64,000 nt of DNA. Origin: JAMCYG01 sp027365565 (GTDB lineage Archaea > Micrarchaeota > Micrarchaeia > Micrarchaeales > Micrarchaeaceae). How positions within the stretch are numbered: position 1 is the first letter of the stretch; each line of letters starts with the position of its first letter. The DNA lies in assembly GCA_027365565.1 (NCBI GenBank), contig DAHXMI010000005.1:16751-80750 (forward strand), read 5' to 3'. The notes under the pieces were generated by a model. That model saw nothing but the letters and a program-made list of their open reading frames with translations, was not told the origin of the DNA and did no database searches. Positions 60,674-64,000 of this stretch are shown piece after piece. The translations under genes were made by a program, and so were the position numbers.

Positions 60674-60768
60674 CCGCTGTGCGAAGAACAGCCCAATCCT
60701 GTGCTGTATAAAGAATAATAAAGAACAAGGGTAATGCATAAATACAATTAATCTCTAAGCTTTTCCAT

Positions 60769-60843
60769 GGACCTGTAGCTCAGCTTGGATAGAGCGATGT
60801 CCTCCTAAGACATAGGTCGCGGGTTCAAATCCCGCCGGGTCCG
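60769..60843 (+). tRNA. tRNA-Arg (anticodon CCU)
   Basis: A 75-nt cloverleaf. Acceptor GGACCTG / CGGGTCC (one G-U) with discriminator G; D-stem GCTC / GAGC; anticodon stem ATGTC / GACAT around CTCCTAA; T-arm GCGGG-TTCAAAT-CCCGC. Reads AGG. No intron. Confidence 0.95.
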
Positions 60844-60864
60844 TGAATGAGTCGTGGTGTCTGA

Positions 60865-61914
60865 ATGCAAAAAGGGAATGGAAAGAAGAGCGGGGCAGGC
60901 AAGGGGGAACCGGTGTTCCTGGTGAGGCCCGTGGCCAAGAAGGCAGGCCTGGACTATCTGCACATATCTCTGATGGCCCTAGTGATAATACTCGTCAGCG
61001 TGGTGCTCGCGCTGTCTTTCTCGAAGCCCGGCACGATAGTAAAGGGCTGTGAGTACGGGTCGGTCAACGGCACGTGCGTCATTCCTCAGCACAATAGCAC
61101 ACAGGCGGTATCTGCGGCGATGGGCATACTGGCCGCATACAAGTATGCAAACACATCCCTTGCACTGCTCCCTTACTACGTTATGGTAAATCAGTCAAAG
61201 GCATCGTACATCCCAAGCGGGAGTAGCTGGCTGGTTACTGCGCCGTATGTGGATCCGTTCGCTCACAATGCAACGTACGATCTCTCGCTGTTGATGTATG
61301 ACTCCAACCTGACGCTCAAGCAGGCTTTCCTTTCAACACTGCCGCCAAATACAACTACCAACGACAGCGTGAGCGCCTATGGTGCGATAGATATCGGAGG
61401 CAAGTCTGTGTGCTCCACAAAGGCCCCCATACCTGTGTACCTTTTCACGGATCCGTACGCTCCAGGGGCGATACAGGCGATACAGAGAGCGATAAACGCC
61501 TCGAACGAGTTTTCGGGCAAGGTCAACATGAGCTACTTCATGATATTCACGGACTACGCGGTATCCCACTACAAAACGTACGGGCAGAACACGACACAGG
61601 CTCTAGGCTATTACCTGTACTGCTCGTCGAAGCAGGCGGAATTCCCGGGCTTCGTAGCCAACCTATCTAAGGTGTATGACGGCAATCCGGTCTCGGGATC
61701 GGTGCTCCAGAGCGTGGCGCAGGGCTCGGGCCTCAACATGTCCGAGCTGACCAACTGCATGGGCTCGTCCACACAGGCTCTCGATAGCCAGCTTGCCCTG
61801 GCACAGCTCTACGGCACTGCGGTCAACACTCCTGCCTTCGTGGTCAATTGCAAGTACCAGGCCCTGCCGCAGACATTGGGCAGCGCAATAAGATACGCCT
61901 TAAGCAAGGCATGA
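60865..61914 (+). CDS. Membrane-anchored DsbA/thioredoxin-like protein without CXXC
   Basis: 349 residues. Basic N-terminus, one helix (about 31-53), an external spacer (60-185), and a C-terminal DsbA-like domain: 'PIPVYLFTDPYAPGAIQAIQRAI' stands where FSDxxCPxC would be, and 'LYGTAVNTPAFVVNCKYQ' is the cis-Pro strand before the last helix. The redox CXXC is replaced by PYAPG, so ordinary thiol-disulfide chemistry is unlikely; other cysteines (CSSK, TNC, VNC) remain. A chaperone or structural role is possible. Confidence 0.75.
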   Translation: MQKGNGKKSGAGKGEPVFLVRPVAKKAGLDYLHISLMALVIILVSVVLALSFSKPGTIVKGCEYGSVNGTCVIPQHNSTQAVSAAMGILAAYKYANTSLALLPYYVMVNQSKASYIPSGSSWLVTAPYVDPFAHNATYDLSLLMYDSNLTLKQAFLSTLPPNTTTNDSVSAYGAIDIGGKSVCSTKAPIPVYLFTDPYAPGAIQAIQRAINASNEFSGKVNMSYFMIFTDYAVSHYKTYGQNTTQALGYYLYCSSKQAEFPGFVANLSKVYDGNPVSGSVLQSVAQGSGLNMSELTNCMGSSTQALDSQLALAQLYGTAVNTPAFVVNCKYQALPQTLGSAIRYALSKA

Positions 61915-62013
61915 AAGCCATATGGGGGTTTGAAACGATCCGTGCGATAATCTGCGCCGACACTGGCAATACTACAGGCGTAGCCTGCTCATATAATGAT
62001 AAAGGGTAGTTAA

Positions 62014-62334
62014 ATGGATTTCAACTCTTACCAAAAGGAGGCAAAGAAGACCGCAGTGTTTCCGGATGTCCTTGACGGGAGGTTCTATTATCCTGCAATA
62101 GGTCTCGCCGGTGAAGTGGGTGAGGTACTCAACAAGATACAGAAGGTCGCGCGGGATCGCACCGAGGTCAACAAGGAAGACCTCAAGTCCGAGCTGGGTG
62201 ATGTGCTCTGGTACCTTTCACAGTTGGCGGAGGAGCTTGGGATAAGCATGGAAGACGTCGCGGCACACAACCTGGAGAAGCTGAGGGACAGGGCAGCCCG
62301 CGGAAAGATCCAGGGCGCAGGCGACAATAGGTAA
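62014..62334 (+). CDS. MazG-like nucleotide pyrophosphohydrolase
   Basis: 106 residues, a single all-alpha MazG domain. GLAGEVGEVLNKIQK (30-44) supplies the ExxE metal ligands and ELGDVLWYLSQLAEEL (60-75) the ExxD ligands. It hydrolyses (d)NTPs to monophosphates, likely as house-cleaning. A purine-rich stretch precedes the ATG. No toxin-antitoxin partner is adjacent. Confidence 0.9.
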   Translation: MDFNSYQKEAKKTAVFPDVLDGRFYYPAIGLAGEVGEVLNKIQKVARDRTEVNKEDLKSELGDVLWYLSQLAEELGISMEDVAAHNLEKLRDRAARGKIQGAGDNR

Positions 62335-62359
62335 ACGGGTGCATCATCCAAAAATTCAG

Positions 62360-62375
62360 AATGTTTAAAAACATT
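62360..62375 (+). promoter_or_regulatory. Inverted repeat overlapping the TATA element of the 62413 gene
   Basis: AATGTTT-AA-AAACATT, 7-bp arms, centred on the TTTAAAAA that would serve as TATA box about 45 bases before the GTG start. A bound protein here would block TBP. Confidence 0.45.
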
Positions 62376-62412
62376 ATCTGAAAAATAATCTCAACCGGTT
62401 CTTCAAATTGGT

Positions 62413-63231
62413 GTGGCATTGCAGAGACAGAAACTGAAAGCGCCGAAGATAGCTGATAGGCGCGAATCTAGGAAAGCGCTTTTCAGCGAGATTATGCTAT
62501 CCGCCCGGACTATGCCAGTGAGGAGCCTGCTTTTCGCGCTGCAGTTCTCGAAGAAGATGCTTACAAACGACATGCGCGCGATGGGAAAGGCGGATTCGGA
62601 AAAGTCACTGCGGCACCAGAGAAGGCTCAGCAGGTCGCTCGCGAAATTAAGGGCCGGTGATTCGGAATACGATGAGCAAGAAAGGAACCGTATCCTGCTC
62701 CTGGCCGTAAAGCATTACGTGAACATGTTCTACAAGCTCGGGCCCAAACAGCGGGGCACATACACATCAATTGCCGGCGGGGTGTTCTCGAAGGTAAAGG
62801 CCGAGAACAACCTGCTACTGATGCCATCAGAGCTAGCGGCCCGGGGAATGGATCGCAGCAAGGTCGTAGATATGATATACTCAGGCATCATCGATATGCC
62901 AATAAAGATCCTCTATGACTCATGCAAGGCTGCCCTTGATGTGGAACTGCTTCAGAGCAGGATGGGAATAAAAGAGGTACCGGAAGGCTCCGTGAACACG
63001 ATAAAGGAATCGATGGACATACTGTACGAAAACTTTCTAACGGAAAGGCCTCATGCTGCAAATGCCAGTGAGGTTACCTCCACTTTCGTCAACGACATAA
63101 TAGAGGCGTCGGAAGAGACGGGATTGGTTGTGCCTTACTTCATTGCGTATAGGTTCTCGGCCGAGAGCGCTATGGATGAGTCGATGAGAAAGATGGCAAG
63201 GAAGGCCGCCAGCTTCGATATCAGAGTGTGA
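62413..63231 (+). CDS. Hypothetical helical protein
   Basis: 272 residues starting with GTG at 62413 (MALQRQKLKAPK). Soluble, almost entirely alpha-helical by pattern, with a very basic N-terminal third and no cysteine. No motif is recognised. Codon use matches neighbouring core genes. Its 3' end overlaps that of the pyrophosphatase gene by 11 bases in convergent orientation. Confidence 0.7.
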   Translation: MALQRQKLKAPKIADRRESRKALFSEIMLSARTMPVRSLLFALQFSKKMLTNDMRAMGKADSEKSLRHQRRLSRSLAKLRAGDSEYDEQERNRILLLAVKHYVNMFYKLGPKQRGTYTSIAGGVFSKVKAENNLLLMPSELAARGMDRSKVVDMIYSGIIDMPIKILYDSCKAALDVELLQSRMGIKEVPEGSVNTIKESMDILYENFLTERPHAANASEVTSTFVNDIIEASEETGLVVPYFIAYRFSAESAMDESMRKMARKAASFDIRV

Positions 63232-63724
63232 CCTTCCTTATCCTTTCCTTAGCCTCCTGTGCCGAGCTCCATCCTGATATCTTGACCCACTTTTCCGGTT
63301 CCAGCTCTTTGTAATGCTCAAAGAAGTGAATTATCCTCTTCCTGGTCGCTTCGGGTATGTCTTCCGGCTCCTTTATCCCTGAATACGTTGGGTCTACCTT
63401 GTCTTTCGGCACGGCTATTATTTTCTTGTCGACGCCCTTCTCATCCTCCATGTTTATCATGCCAACTGGCCTTACCTCGATGTACGAGCCGGGCAGCAGC
63501 GGGACATTGTTCAGGACAAGAACGTCGATGGGGTCGTCGTCCTCCTCCTTCGTGCCGGGCACGAAGCCGTAGCTGAACGGGTAGACCATCGAGGTGAACA
63601 GTACCCTGTCGACCTTCATTACGTCGTTCTCCTTATCATACTCGTATTTGATACCTGAGCCAGTAGGTATCTCTATGAAAGCGTTTACGATATCAGGTGC
63701 GCCCTTACCTATTCCAAGCTTCAT
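63221..63724 (-). CDS. ppa: Inorganic pyrophosphatase, class I
   Basis: 167 residues from the ATG at 63724 (MKLGIGKGAP); an in-frame upstream start would add nine hydrophobic residues unlike the family. Active-site motifs EIPTGSGIKYEYDK (18-31), YPFSYGFVPGT and the metal-binding EDDDPIDVLVL (61-71) are complete. It hydrolyses the pyrophosphate made by the synthetases and polymerases. Confidence 0.95.
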   Translation of the reverse strand: MKLGIGKGAPDIVNAFIEIPTGSGIKYEYDKENDVMKVDRVLFTSMVYPFSYGFVPGTKEEDDDPIDVLVLNNVPLLPGSYIEVRPVGMINMEDEKGVDKKIIAVPKDKVDPTYSGIKEPEDIPEATRKRIIHFFEHYKELEPEKWVKISGWSSAQEAKERIRKVTL

Positions 63725-63812
63725 GAAAATCACGTCAAATATTATTATCATAACACTATTTTATATTCCTTCTTGCTCTATAAAATAATCGCACATACAG
63801 CGGAGACTCCTT

Positions 63813-63887
63813 GCTCCTGTCGTCTAGTCCGGCCAAGGACACGAGGCTTTCAACCTTGTAACTCGGGTTCAAATCCCGACGGGAGCA
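63813..63887 (+). tRNA. tRNA-Glu (anticodon UUC)
   Basis: A 75-nt cloverleaf. Acceptor GCTCCTG / CGGGAGC with discriminator A; anticodon stem CGAGG / CCTTG around CTTTCAA; T-arm TCGGG-TTCAAAT-CCCGA. Reads GAA (and GAG by wobble). No intron. Confidence 0.94.
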
Positions 63888-63961
63888 AACAATCTGCTTA
63901 AGTACCTACGACGCTGCCGATATGCGCACCGATTGTTTTTGACGAGACTCACTATTGGAGC

Positions 63962-63999
63962 GAAGAGAAAACAAAGAAAAGGTGCGCCTTGCGGCGCAC
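63962..63999 (-). terminator. Hairpin plus T-tract terminator of a minus-strand gene beyond the window
   Basis: GTGCGCC-TTGC-GGCGCAC (63982-63999) is a perfect 7-bp stem. On the minus strand it is followed by CTTTTCTTTGTTTTCTCTTC, so it would end a minus-strand transcript entering from the right. Confidence 0.65.
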
Positions 64000-64000
64000 A

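Noticed and set aside
62014..62334. MazG as part of a toxin-antitoxin operon
   Set aside because: No MazE/MazF-like partner is adjacent; it is a solitary house-cleaning enzyme.
1..64000. CRISPR array or cas genes
   Set aside because: No regularly spaced direct repeats and no Cas signatures were seen on either strand.

Overview
The window is archaeal. It encodes aRF1 (NIKS and GGQ motifs), NMD3, Rio1, a Pno1-like KH protein, topoisomerase VI subunit B, archease, an archaeosortase-like protein, class III signal peptides, an S-layer protein and archaeal Sec subunits. Promoters are TATA-type and genes are tightly packed. The mid-50s %GC, the many short or pared-down proteins, the abundance of N-glycosylation sequons and a repeat domain I associate with acidophilic archaea suggest a DPANN archaeon of the Micrarchaeota/ARMAN type. 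That assignment is an inference from gene content, not from a marker-gene tree.

Layout. 1-3.7 kb: end of an S-layer protein, then two membrane-anchored Cys-containing surface proteins. 3.7-8.5 kb: translation genes (aRF1, SerRS, tRNA-Leu, CsaA-like) and a radical SAM enzyme. 8.6-13.7 kb: surface and glycan genes (anchored surface protein, GT2, polytopic GT-C-like transferase, carbamoyltransferase). 13.8-32.3 kb: a large cluster that looks like a divergent type IV secretion / Ced-like apparatus. It has a VirB2-like small pilin, six consecutive related polytopic VirB6/CedA-like proteins, two membrane proteins resembling VirB3/VirB4 N-terminal regions, a VirB4/HerA-type ATPase, and several small or bitopic accessory proteins. 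No relaxase or VirD4 coupling protein is seen. 32.3-38.1 kb: Top6B, KH protein, an operator-rich regulator, a UDG that has lost most Fe-S ligands, archaeosortase, archease. 38.3-43 kb: 2-oxoacid:ferredoxin oxidoreductase, tRNA-Cys, a CBS protein with an HPF-like tail, a class III-signal pilin. 43-50.9 kb: NMD3, SecD, SecF, Rio1, ThiI, SecE, an NFACT-R-only protein and a LamG surface protein.

50.97-53.12 kb is an island of about 2 kb with AT-rich parts. It is bounded by an intact tRNA-Leu(CAG) gene and a 54-bp copy of its 3' half, and carries exonuclease III and a wHTH-nucleotidyltransferase/HEPN pair. 53.2-64 kb is core again: amino-acid permease, YchF-type GTPase, a small Sec61-beta gene, an AbrB-wHTH protein, the NAD(P)HX repair fusion, ArgRS, tRNA-Arg, a DsbA-like protein without CXXC, MazG, pyrophosphatase and tRNA-Glu.

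SecD, SecF, SecE and Sec61-beta are all here (SecY is not). Together with glycosyltransferases, archaeosortase, class III pilins, the S-layer protein and the T4SS-like cluster, a large part of the window serves the cell envelope and transport across it. All domain calls come from reading translations by eye; no database search was run.
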